NCBI RefSeq assembly: GCF_036689865.1
Contig: NZ_JBAHUQ010000017.1
Span: 1 to 64,000 of the forward strand
Reading direction: 5' to 3'
Source of the DNA: Magnetococcus sp. PR-3
Lineage (GTDB): Bacteria; Pseudomonadota; Magnetococcia; Magnetococcales; Magnetococcaceae
DNA: 64,000 bases
A program made the position numbers and the translations under genes. Shown one piece after another: positions 17,258 to 24,304 of this stretch. Below the pieces are notes generated by a model. The model worked only from the letters and a program-made list of their open reading frames with translations, made no database searches and was not told the DNA's origin. The stretch's first letter is position 1. Every line of letters starts with the position of its first letter.

Positions 17258-18646
17258 ATGTCTGCATCCTGTACCCCATCCAACGGTGACCCTTCGGTGA
17301 ATACCCATCCCTGCTTTTCCAAGGATGCCCACCATAAATATGCCCGTATGCATCTGGCGGTAGCCCCTGCCTGTAATATCCAGTGCAACTACTGTAACCG
17401 CAAATATGACTGCACCAACGAGTCCCGCCCCGGCGTAGTCTCCGAACTGCTCACCCCTGATGAGGCGGTGGCCAAGGTGGCTGCGGTGAAAGAGAAGATT
17501 CCCCAGCTCACCGTGGTGGGCATCGCTGGACCAGGGGATCCCCTGGCCAACCCGGAGCGCACCTTTGAGGTGTGTGAGAAGGTGGGTAAGGCATTTCCCG
17601 ATATCCAGCTCTGCCTTTCTACCAACGGGCTCACTCTACCGGCCCATGTGGATCGCATTAAGGCGCTGGGGGTACACCATGTCACCATCACCATAAATAC
17701 CTTGGACCCCACCATCGGCAGCTATATCTACCCCTGGATCTACGCCAAAAACCGCCGCATTCGTGGGGAAAAAGGGGCGCGCCTTCTGCTGGAAAATCAG
17801 CAAAAAGGGCTCAAGGCGCTGGTGGAACAGGGGATGTTGGTGAAGGTTAACTCGGTGCTGATTCCTGGTGTAAATGATCAGCATCTGCTGGAGGTGAACC
17901 AGTGGGTGAGTGATCAGGGGGCCTTCCTACACAACATCATGCCCCTTATCAGTGCCCCGGAACACGGCACCTACTATGGCCTGATGGGGCAGCGGAACCC
18001 CTCTGATGAGGAGTTGGAGCAGATTCGTATGGCATGTACCGGTGATGTGGAGCAGATGACCCATTGTCGCCAGTGTCGTGCAGATGCCGTGGGCATGCTG
18101 GGTGAGGACCGAAATGCAGAATTCACCAAAGATCAGATTGAACTCCCCTCTCCCGCGGTCCTTGAGTTGCCCAGCTTTACCGGCCGTTCCATCATTCCCA
18201 TCTCTGTGGAGCGTCCTACCAGTGAGTCTGCCTCCGTCAATCATGGGGCCCCGATGGTAGAGTCCGGGCCGGAACGGCTCATCGCCATTACTTCTGAAGA
18301 TGGGGTAACCATCAATCAGCATTTTGGCCATGCAAAGCGGTTTTTGGTCTATCGGGCCAGCGCAACGGGGGTCACCTTCCTGGAGGAGCGAGACGCCAGC
18401 CGCTACTGCCATGGGGATCAGCAGTGTGGGGAGAAGGAGAGTGCCCTGGAGTTGGCCCTCAACAGCCTCAACGACTGTGAAGCGATTCTCTGTGAGCGTA
18501 TCGGTTTTATGCCGTGGCAATCCTTAGAAGAGGCGGGTATTCAACCGGTTAACAAGTTTGCCGGAGAGGTCATTGAAGACGCGCTGAAGGCCTACTGTCA
18601 GGATCTGCTGGCCAAATCATCCATCAATGTGGCACAAGCCGGTTAA
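17258..18646 (+). CDS. nifB: NifB, radical-SAM FeMo-co core synthase with NifX domain
   Basis: A 462-residue protein that fuses [4Fe-4S] units and inserts carbide to make NifB-co, the 8Fe core of FeMo-co. The radical-SAM motif is Cys39-X3-Cys43-X2-Cys46 (CNIQCNYC), followed by GIAGPGDPLANPERTF. Extra cluster-binding Cys (HCRQCRADAVGMLGED) follow in the second third. The C-terminal 125 residues (from about ERLIAITSEDGVTINQHFGH) form a NifX-like domain, as in most proteobacterial NifB. The start ATG follows GGGAGGAAAGC. First gene of a seven-gene operon through pncB. Confidence 0.97.
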   Translation: MSASCTPSNGDPSVNTHPCFSKDAHHKYARMHLAVAPACNIQCNYCNRKYDCTNESRPGVVSELLTPDEAVAKVAAVKEKIPQLTVVGIAGPGDPLANPERTFEVCEKVGKAFPDIQLCLSTNGLTLPAHVDRIKALGVHHVTITINTLDPTIGSYIYPWIYAKNRRIRGEKGARLLLENQQKGLKALVEQGMLVKVNSVLIPGVNDQHLLEVNQWVSDQGAFLHNIMPLISAPEHGTYYGLMGQRNPSDEELEQIRMACTGDVEQMTHCRQCRADAVGMLGEDRNAEFTKDQIELPSPAVLELPSFTGRSIIPISVERPTSESASVNHGAPMVESGPERLIAITSEDGVTINQHFGHAKRFLVYRASATGVTFLEERDASRYCHGDQQCGEKESALELALNSLNDCEAILCERIGFMPWQSLEEAGIQPVNKFAGEVIEDALKAYCQDLLAKSSINVAQAG

Positions 18647-18657
18647 GGAGAAGCCCC

Positions 18658-18942
18658 ATGGCACTAACCATTACCGACAAATGCGTCAACTGCTGGGCCT
18701 GCGATCTGGTCTGCCCCAGCGATGCCATCTCAGCGGCTGATCCGGTCTTTGTAATCGATGCCAACGCCTGCAGCGAGTGTGAGGGGGACCACGCAGAGCC
18801 CCAGTGTGCCGCCATCTGTCCTATTGAGTGCGCTATTTTGGACAGTAGTGGCACCCCCATCAATCCAGAAGGCTCCCTCACCGGGGTGCCTCCTGCGGTG
18901 CGGGCGGATTATGAAGCCCGGCAGAGTAACCAAGCCAACTAA
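18658..18942 (+). CDS. fdxN: FdxN-type 2[4Fe-4S] ferredoxin
   Basis: A 94-residue bacterial-type ferredoxin with C9-X2-C12-X2-C15-X3-C19P and C38-X2-C41-X8-C50-X3-C54P; the eight-residue insert in the second motif is typical of FdxN-like proteins downstream of nifB. A further Cys58 follows. FdxN gives electrons to NifB or to nitrogenase in several diazotrophs. It starts 11 nt behind the nifB stop with a GGAG site. Confidence 0.92.
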   Translation: MALTITDKCVNCWACDLVCPSDAISAADPVFVIDANACSECEGDHAEPQCAAICPIECAILDSSGTPINPEGSLTGVPPAVRADYEARQSNQAN

Positions 18943-18953
18943 GGGGCGCAGCC

Positions 18954-19397
18954 ATGGCACACATCATCTTTTATGAAAAGCCGGGATGTCTAAACAATCG
19001 CCTACAAAAGGTGATGTTGACCAATGCCGGACACACCCTGGAAGTGAGAAATTTGCTGGAAGCGGCATGGAGCCCCATGACCTTGCGTCCTTTCTTTGGC
19101 AGCAGCCCGGTGACCGACTGGTTTAACCGCAGCGCACCTCAAATCAAGAGCGGGAAGTTAGACCCAGCCACTTTTGATGAACTCTCTGCCCTGCAGATGA
19201 TGGTGGAGAACCCGCTGCTTATTCGCCGTCCTCTGATGCAGAGCGGCAGTGTGCGCAAAGCGGGTTTTGAACCGGAAGAGGTGGATAGCTGGGTGGGGCT
19301 ACAGAAGGGACCTCTTTCGGCTGAGGAGCAGGGAGCAGTGCTGGAACTCTGTCCCGCAGAGCATCGGGCGCAAAAATGTACCGTACGTGCGGTTTAG
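18954..19397 (+). CDS. Nitrogenase-associated ArsC-like protein
   Basis: A 147-residue protein of the arsenate-reductase-like fold, matching the nitrogenase-associated subfamily found next to nifB/fdxN and draG in proteobacteria. The N-terminus IIFYEKPGCLNNRLQKVML has the thioredoxin-like beta strand and the single Cys of ArsC/Spx proteins. ENPLLIRRPLMQ is the conserved ArsC-family cis-Pro region. Function in nitrogen fixation is unknown; a redox or glutathione-linked role is possible. It begins a few nt behind the fdxN stop. Confidence 0.85.
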   Translation: MAHIIFYEKPGCLNNRLQKVMLTNAGHTLEVRNLLEAAWSPMTLRPFFGSSPVTDWFNRSAPQIKSGKLDPATFDELSALQMMVENPLLIRRPLMQSGSVRKAGFEPEEVDSWVGLQKGPLSAEEQGAVLELCPAEHRAQKCTVRAV

Positions 19398-19476
19398 AAG
19401 AGGTTTGGGGGCTGCAGCAATTGAGCCCATGCCCTTTTTAGGTGTCCAAACAGGTTCTCAGAGGAGGAGTCTGAGT

Positions 19477-20094
19477 ATGAATATGAGTGCAGCAATTCGG
19501 TTGGCTTCCAGCCTGATATCCTCTCGCCCCGAGAGTACACCATTGAGCTACCGACTACGTATGCATCAGTCCGGTAATCCCAACAGTATCTTTCTGCTGG
19601 AGATGCTCTGTAGTGCAGCCATTGGGGTGGGGGGTATGCCCCGCTACTTGGGGCTGGATTGGGAGGGCTTTCGGATCCTCATGCAGCGGCATTTCTCCGG
19701 TTTGGAGCTGCACCACCTCTCCTTTATGGAGACTGCCCCTACGATAAGCGATTGTCGTAAAGAGGAAATTGATGAACTGCTACAGCTTTTTTTGGAGCAT
19801 GTGGGACCCGATGGGGAGCTTGAGAAGGTGCTGATGGCCCGTATTTTGGCCGCAGGCTGCATGGCGGATAACCATCTGTGGGAAGACCTTGGCCTCACCT
19901 CCCGTACTCAACTCTCCTCCTTGATTTTAACCAATTTTCCAACCCTAAGCCAATTAAACAGCAAGAACATGAAGTGGAAACGCTTTTTTTACAAACAGCT
20001 CTGTGAGCGTGAAGGGATCTATACCTGTCGCGCGCCCTCCTGTGCCGCGTGTGGAGATTATGCTCTATGTTTCAGTCCCGAAGAAAAGTCGTAA
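19477..20094 (+). CDS. nifQ: NifQ, molybdenum donor for FeMo-co
   Basis: A 205-residue NifQ with the hallmark C-X4-C-X2-C-X5-C at the C-terminus (CRAPSCAACGDYALC), which binds the [Mo-Fe-S] cluster used to deliver Mo to NifEN/NifH. Other family features are MARILAAGCMADNHLWEDLGL and MKWKRFFYKQLCEREG. The ATG is chosen for GGAGGAG just upstream; the second ATG two codons later is also possible. Its 3' end overlaps draG by 28 nt. Confidence 0.93.
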   Translation: MNMSAAIRLASSLISSRPESTPLSYRLRMHQSGNPNSIFLLEMLCSAAIGVGGMPRYLGLDWEGFRILMQRHFSGLELHHLSFMETAPTISDCRKEEIDELLQLFLEHVGPDGELEKVLMARILAAGCMADNHLWEDLGLTSRTQLSSLILTNFPTLSQLNSKNMKWKRFFYKQLCEREGIYTCRAPSCAACGDYALCFSPEEKS

Positions 20095-21029
20095 CCTCCC
20101 CTCTTGCCATCACAGATCAGGAGTCCCGTGGGGTGGCTGCCTATTGGGGGATGGCTATGGGGGATGCGTTGGGTGCGACGGTGGAGTTTATGATGCCCGC
20201 CGAGATCCAGGTCAAGCATGGCACCCACGACGCCATCATCGGTGGTGGTTGGTTGCACCTGAAAAAAGGGGAGGTTACCGACGACACCACCATGGCGCTG
20301 GCCCTGGGTGAGGGCATTCTGAATAGCCAACAGGGGATTGACCCCATTGCCATTGGGGATGCCTACGACCGTTGGATGAAGTCCAAACCGGTAGATTGCG
20401 GCAACACAGTACGCCGGGGCATCGTCCACTTCCGCCAAAAGCGGGAGAGTGGGGGTGTGATGGTGGAGGAGAATGAGTTTGATGGGGGAAATGGGGCCTG
20501 CATGCGAACCCTACCCATGGCACTGGCCACCTTGGGGCTGGCCGATGAAGAGATGGTGGCTGCCTCTCGCCTGCAGACCCATCTGACCCATAACCACCCC
20601 CTCTCTGATGCCGCAACCGAGTGTGTTAACCGTATGATTCAACAGGCCGTGCTGGGTAAGGATATCTCAGAGATTCATGCCGGGCCGGTGGTGGACCTAA
20701 TTGAGAATCATAAAACCTTCACCTACCGTCGCAAACGGGCCCCCATCAATCCCGATGGCTATATTGTGGATACCATGCGGGTGGTGCTTTGGAGCCTCTT
20801 TACCACAGACAGTTTTGAAAGTTGCTTGGTGGATGTGGTGAACCGCGGGGGAGATGCAGATACCACCGGAGCCATTGCCGGGGCTATCGCAGGGGCGTTG
20901 TACGGTCTGGAAGGTCTACCCCAGCGCTGGTTTAAGGCGATGAATCAGCAGGTAATGCAACAGTGTGAAGAGCAAGCGGTGGCCTTGATTCGTCAGAGCC
21001 CGGAAAATCAGATGAAAGCGGCAGGTTAA
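20067..21029 (+). CDS. draG: DraG, ADP-ribosyl-[dinitrogen reductase] hydrolase
   Basis: A 320-residue hydrolase that removes ADP-ribose from Arg101 of NifH and reactivates nitrogenase. Metal and substrate motifs of the DraG/ARH family are clear: MGDALGATVEFM, VTDDTTMALALGEG (TDDT at 71-74), HNHPLSDAATE and NRGGDADTTGAIAGAIAGALYG. The start MFQSRRK is used because GGAG precedes it; it overlaps the nifQ end, so translation is probably coupled. draT is on the other side of nifA-nifB. Directly downstream are two NAD-salvage genes. Confidence 0.93.
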   Translation: MFQSRRKVVTSPLAITDQESRGVAAYWGMAMGDALGATVEFMMPAEIQVKHGTHDAIIGGGWLHLKKGEVTDDTTMALALGEGILNSQQGIDPIAIGDAYDRWMKSKPVDCGNTVRRGIVHFRQKRESGGVMVEENEFDGGNGACMRTLPMALATLGLADEEMVAASRLQTHLTHNHPLSDAATECVNRMIQQAVLGKDISEIHAGPVVDLIENHKTFTYRRKRAPINPDGYIVDTMRVVLWSLFTTDSFESCLVDVVNRGGDADTTGAIAGAIAGALYGLEGLPQRWFKAMNQQVMQQCEEQAVALIRQSPENQMKAAG

Positions 21030-21054
21030 GCCCGCTTGAGTGAGGAGTATACCG

Positions 21055-21612
21055 ATGTCATTCAGCTCGCATGACGCCTTGATTATCGTAGATCTGCAGA
21101 AAGATTTCTGCCCTGGAGGTGCCCTTGCGGTGCCTGGTGGGGATGAGGTGGTTCCGGTGGTCAATATCTGGCAGCGCAAGATGGTTGAGGCAGGGGCGCT
21201 GATTGTGGCCTCGCGGGATTGGCATCCGGCCAACCATGTGAGCTTTCAGGGTACCTGGCCTCCCCACTGTGTACAAGAGAGTGAAGGGGCAGCTTTTCAT
21301 GAGAGTTTCAACCTTCACCCCACGGCAGAGGTGGTGAGCAAAGGGGATCAGGTGGATCATGATAGCTACTCCGCCTTTAGTTCACCGGCTCTCCCCCCGC
21401 TACTTGAAAAGAGGCAGATCAAACGTGTGTGGGTATGTGGGCTGGCACTGGATTACTGCGTCAAAGCCACCGCTTTGGATGTGTTGAAAGCGGGTTATGA
21501 GACATTCCTGATCGAACCGGCCACCCGTGCGGTTAACGTGCAGCCAGAAGATGGCTCCCAGGCTCTGCAGGCGTTGCGGGATGAGGGCGTGCAGATTGTG
21601 AGGATATTCTGA
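21055..21612 (+). CDS. pncA: Nicotinamidase PncA
   Basis: A 185-residue cysteine-hydrolase (isochorismatase fold) that converts nicotinamide to nicotinate. The catalytic triad is visible as Asp13 (IIVDLQKDFCPGGAL), a Lys in VSKGDQVDHDSYSAF and Cys in VCGLALDYCVKAT; metal ligands are in SRDWHPANHVSF and the preceding region. FQGTWPPHCV is typical of nicotinamidases. It starts 25 nt behind draG with GAGGAG. Nicotinamide is the leaving group of the DraT reaction, so the location suggests dedicated recycling. Confidence 0.93.
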   Translation: MSFSSHDALIIVDLQKDFCPGGALAVPGGDEVVPVVNIWQRKMVEAGALIVASRDWHPANHVSFQGTWPPHCVQESEGAAFHESFNLHPTAEVVSKGDQVDHDSYSAFSSPALPPLLEKRQIKRVWVCGLALDYCVKATALDVLKAGYETFLIEPATRAVNVQPEDGSQALQALRDEGVQIVRIF

Positions 21613-22967
21613 TGAGTCCATCCCCCCTAGCCCCCATCTCCGCCCTGCTTACCGATCTCTATCAGTTGACCATGCTGCAAAGCTACTGGCAGGAGAGCAT
21701 GCAGGGGGAGGCGATCTTTGAGATGACCATCCGCCGTCTGCCCCACCAGCGCAATTTTCTCATTGCAGCGGGTATTGAAGAGGCGGTTGCCCAACTGGAG
21801 CAACTCCGGTTCAGTGAGGAAGATATTGATTACCTTCAGCAACAGGGGTTGTTTAAAGGGCCTTTTTTGGCTTGGCTGAAGGGGTTCCGCTTTAGTGGGG
21901 ATATTTATGCCCTACCGGAAGGAACGCTCTTTTTCCCCCCGACACCTCTGCTGCAGGTGGTGGCCCCGCTGCCCCAGGCCCAGTTGGTAGAAACCCTATT
22001 GATGAACCAGATTCACTACCAAACAGCGATAGCCAGCAAGGGGGCGCGGGTGAAGATTGCCTGTGGTGATAAAGGGTTCATGGAGTTTGGTCTACGGCGT
22101 ACCTATGGGCAGGATGCAGGTATTCAGGCCAGCCGCTGCTCCTACTTGGCTGGGGCGGATGCCACTTCTAATGTGGTGGCGGGTCGTCTTTATGACATTC
22201 CTATCTCCGGTACCATGGCTCATGCTTTTGTCATGGCCCATGAGAGTGAGTTGGCTGCTTTCCGTGCCTATCAAGCGCTCTACCCCAAGGGTGCGCTGCT
22301 GGTGGACACCTACGACACCCTGGAGGGGGTGAAAAATGTAATTCGCCTGCGGGATGAGAACCCCTCAGAGTTTGCCATCCGCGCCATCCGATTGGATTCC
22401 GGGGATCTGAATAAACTGGCGCGAACTTGTCGGCAGTTACTGGATGGGGCGAGCCTGCAAGGGGTGGCAATCTACGCTTCCGGGGGGCTGGATGAGCAGA
22501 GTATCGCCCAACTGGAAAGTCAAAAGGCCCCTATCGATGCCTATGCGGTGGGCACTAACTTGGGGGTCTGTGCCGACGCCCCCTATCTGGAGTGTGCCTA
22601 TAAGTGTGTCTGGTTTGATGGCCGCCCTTTGATGAAAAAGGCCCCCGGTAAGCTCTCCTATCCCGGTCAAAAACAGCTTTACCGCCATTTTACCAAAGGG
22701 GGGGGGCTCAAACATGACCTGTTGGAGTTGAGCCATTTGCCCGCACCAGAAGGGAGTACCCCACTGCTTCAGCAGATGATGCGCGGTGGCCAACTCTTGG
22801 CTAAACCTTCCAAAAATAGCTTGGTGCAGGCCCGGAGCCGTGTGGCCGAGCAGTTAAGCAGTCTGCCGGAGCCCCTGAAAAATCTAACACCGGCCGATCC
22901 CCAGTGGCGTGTCGAGTTGGGCAGTGGCTTGTTACGTGAGATTGAGCAACTGACACAGGTAGGGTGA
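21612..22967 (+). CDS. pncB: Nicotinate phosphoribosyltransferase PncB
   Basis: A 451-residue NAPRTase making nicotinate mononucleotide from nicotinate and PRPP, the next step after PncA. It has the N-terminal TDLYQLTMLQSYW, the substrate region GFMEFGLRRTYGQDAGIQAS, the catalytic-His segment SGTMAHAFVMAH and the phosphate-binding RLDSGDLNKLA. Its ATG overlaps the pncA stop (TGATG), so both enzymes are made together. It is the last gene of the nifB operon as far as can be seen; a fresh NifA site begins directly behind it. Confidence 0.94.
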   Translation: MSPSPLAPISALLTDLYQLTMLQSYWQESMQGEAIFEMTIRRLPHQRNFLIAAGIEEAVAQLEQLRFSEEDIDYLQQQGLFKGPFLAWLKGFRFSGDIYALPEGTLFFPPTPLLQVVAPLPQAQLVETLLMNQIHYQTAIASKGARVKIACGDKGFMEFGLRRTYGQDAGIQASRCSYLAGADATSNVVAGRLYDIPISGTMAHAFVMAHESELAAFRAYQALYPKGALLVDTYDTLEGVKNVIRLRDENPSEFAIRAIRLDSGDLNKLARTCRQLLDGASLQGVAIYASGGLDEQSIAQLESQKAPIDAYAVGTNLGVCADAPYLECAYKCVWFDGRPLMKKAPGKLSYPGQKQLYRHFTKGGGLKHDLLELSHLPAPEGSTPLLQQMMRGGQLLAKPSKNSLVQARSRVAEQLSSLPEPLKNLTPADPQWRVELGSGLLREIEQLTQVG

Positions 22968-22971
22968 AGGG

Positions 22972-22987
22972 TGTCGCAGCTCCGACA
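22972..22987 (+). promoter_or_regulatory. NifA site before the unknown 23.1-kb gene
   Basis: TGT-CGCAGCTCCG-ACA is a perfect TGT-N10-ACA site, 93 bp upstream of a near-consensus sigma-54 promoter. It resembles nifB site 1 (TGTCGCATCTGCGACA). Confidence 0.75.
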
Positions 22988-23079
22988 AGGGGTTGGAATT
23001 GTTATGAATAGGACATTAAATGTTTTTAGTTTAATTGTGAAAGATCAAGTAAATCAAACTGATGTATGGCTTGAGCTGG

Positions 23080-23095
23080 TGGCATGCGGGGTGCT
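23080..23095 (+). promoter_or_regulatory. Sigma-54 promoter of the unknown 23.1-kb gene
   Basis: TGGCATGCGGGGTGCT has GG-N10-GC with exact spacing and matches TGGCAYG-N4-TTGCW at all but one core position. Predicted transcription start near 23106, leader about 50 nt. Confidence 0.8.
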
Positions 23096-23154
23096 TTTTA
23101 AGGGCAGTAGTCCTCAAACCATCAATGAAAGAAATTTCAACAGGAGGAAGCGTA

Positions 23155-23715
23155 ATGCTGCTGGATACCTACGACAACGAAGAGTTGCTGATCAACATCA
23201 ATGTCAATGGCGTCACCAGTGATGGGGCCCAGCGGGCCTTTCGTGGCGACTTGGTTTTGATTGAGGGAGAGTTCCATGAGCTTTCCGGTAAGAAACTGGC
23301 TCCAAAGGCGGTTTTAAACGATGCCGTAATGCTCACCGATACGGACAAGATCAAGTTTATGGGGGGCTGCTTACGCAACTTGGATCTGCTGCCTGGATTT
23401 ATTGAGAAGTATGGTGCTGCGTTGGCTGAGGAGTGTACTCCTATTCTCTATGTCAACAATCTGCGTGACAGTTTTATGGTGGATCTGGATGGTAAAAAAT
23501 ATGTTCTGATCGGGCTCGAAAAGGGCATGGTTTGGAACGAGTTGATGGAAGAGCTCTATCTGGAAAAGTCCGACTTTAAAGGTCAGGCCGGTGCCGATAA
23601 GTTGATTACCATGTATGACGGAGCCAAAGATTATAAGCCCAAATACCCGGAAACCCCCTTTACAGAAGTAAAGAGTAAAACTGTGGAGCTGGACGAAGGG
23701 CGTGGACCGGTATAA
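23155..23715 (+). CDS. Unknown protein under NifA/sigma-54 control (186 aa)
   Basis: I do not recognise this family. The start MLLDTYDNEELL follows a strong AGGAGGAAGCGTA site, while the longer frame lacks one. The protein is soluble and acidic, without signal peptide or membrane helix; Cys residues occur singly (GGCLRNLD, AEECTPI), not as a cluster motif. It opens with beta-rich ININVNGVTSDGAQRAFRGDLVLIEGEF and ends in a lysine/glutamate-rich tail. It has its own NifA site, sigma-54 promoter and terminator, so it should be expressed as a single-gene nif unit. Dedicated regulation marks it as a real nif-regulon member. Confidence 0.85.
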   Translation: MLLDTYDNEELLININVNGVTSDGAQRAFRGDLVLIEGEFHELSGKKLAPKAVLNDAVMLTDTDKIKFMGGCLRNLDLLPGFIEKYGAALAEECTPILYVNNLRDSFMVDLDGKKYVLIGLEKGMVWNELMEELYLEKSDFKGQAGADKLITMYDGAKDYKPKYPETPFTEVKSKTVELDEGRGPV

Positions 23716-23753
23716 CAGCCTGTTCATAGTAGGACCTGAAGCGTAAAAAATAG

Positions 23754-23785
23754 GTGTCTGTACCCTCTGGGTGCAGACACTTTTT
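23754..23785 (+). terminator. Terminator behind the NifA-regulated unknown gene
   Basis: GTGTCTGTACCC-TCT-GGGTGCAGACAC (12-bp stem, one mismatch) followed by TTTTT. Confidence 0.85.
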
Positions 23786-23818
23786 CCGGGGGGGATAACC
23801 ACTCATGATAAAGGCAAA

Positions 23819-24169
23819 ATGATGTTTAATCTGACACCAGGGGCTGTGAAAGCGGCCAAACAGTTTATGCGTTTTTCAGAGGAGCCGGTCTTGGGCCTGC
23901 GTATTGGCGTAGGTGGTGGCGGCTGTTCCGGTTTTAAGTATGAAATTGAGCTTTGTAAAGCCGAGGAATCCGGTGATGAAATTATTGAAGTAGAGGGCGT
24001 GAAAATCTACTCCGACCCCACCAGCATACCCTACATCAAGGGGATGACCATCGATTTTAAAGAGACCGTGCTTGAAAGTAACTTTGTTTTTGATAACCCC
24101 AACGCGTCCAGTTCCTGTGGATGTGGTAACTCTTTTGATATTCATACCATTGAAGAGGTTAGCCATTAA
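23819..24169 (+). CDS. iscA: IscA/HesB-type Fe-S carrier, nif-associated
   Basis: A 116-residue A-type carrier with the three conserved Cys: Cys36 in GGGGCSGFKY and Cys100/Cys102 in SSCGCGNSF. Such nif-linked IscA proteins carry or repair [Fe-S] clusters for nitrogenase components; Azotobacter nifIscA lies in the nifUSV region. Neither nifU nor nifS is found in this window. The ATG at 23819 is preferred, though the Shine-Dalgarno (AAAGGC) is weak; a 5-codon reading frame starting at 23805 ends across this start and might couple translation. Confidence 0.88.
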   Translation: MMFNLTPGAVKAAKQFMRFSEEPVLGLRIGVGGGGCSGFKYEIELCKAEESGDEIIEVEGVKIYSDPTSIPYIKGMTIDFKETVLESNFVFDNPNASSSCGCGNSFDIHTIEEVSH

Positions 24170-24255
24170 TCCTCTGCGTATCCTCCGTTGGATGCGAGAG
24201 CGTAAAACAGGCTTTATACGTTACGAAAAAACTAGATTCCATTTTCTCCAGCTTA

Positions 24256-24290
24256 GCCGCTCTGCACGTTCAGTAGAGTGGCCTTTTTTT
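24256..24290 (+). terminator. Terminator behind iscA
   Basis: GCCGCTCT / AGAGTGGC (8 bp, one G-T pair) followed by C and seven T. Confidence 0.7.
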
Positions 24291-24304
24291 GAAATGGTGT
24301 CCTC

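Noticed and set aside
17927-18520. 197-codon minus-strand frame opposite nifB
   Set aside because: Antisense to the conserved NifB C-terminal half; no ribosome-binding site.
22971-22990. TGTCGCAGCTCCGACA as part of a pncB terminator
   Set aside because: The inverted arms are too short for a terminator and no T-run follows; spacing to a sigma-54 promoter fits a NifA site better.
23805-23822. Five-codon reading frame before iscA as a leader peptide
   Set aside because: Too short to support; no regulatory codons. Kept only as a possible coupling element.
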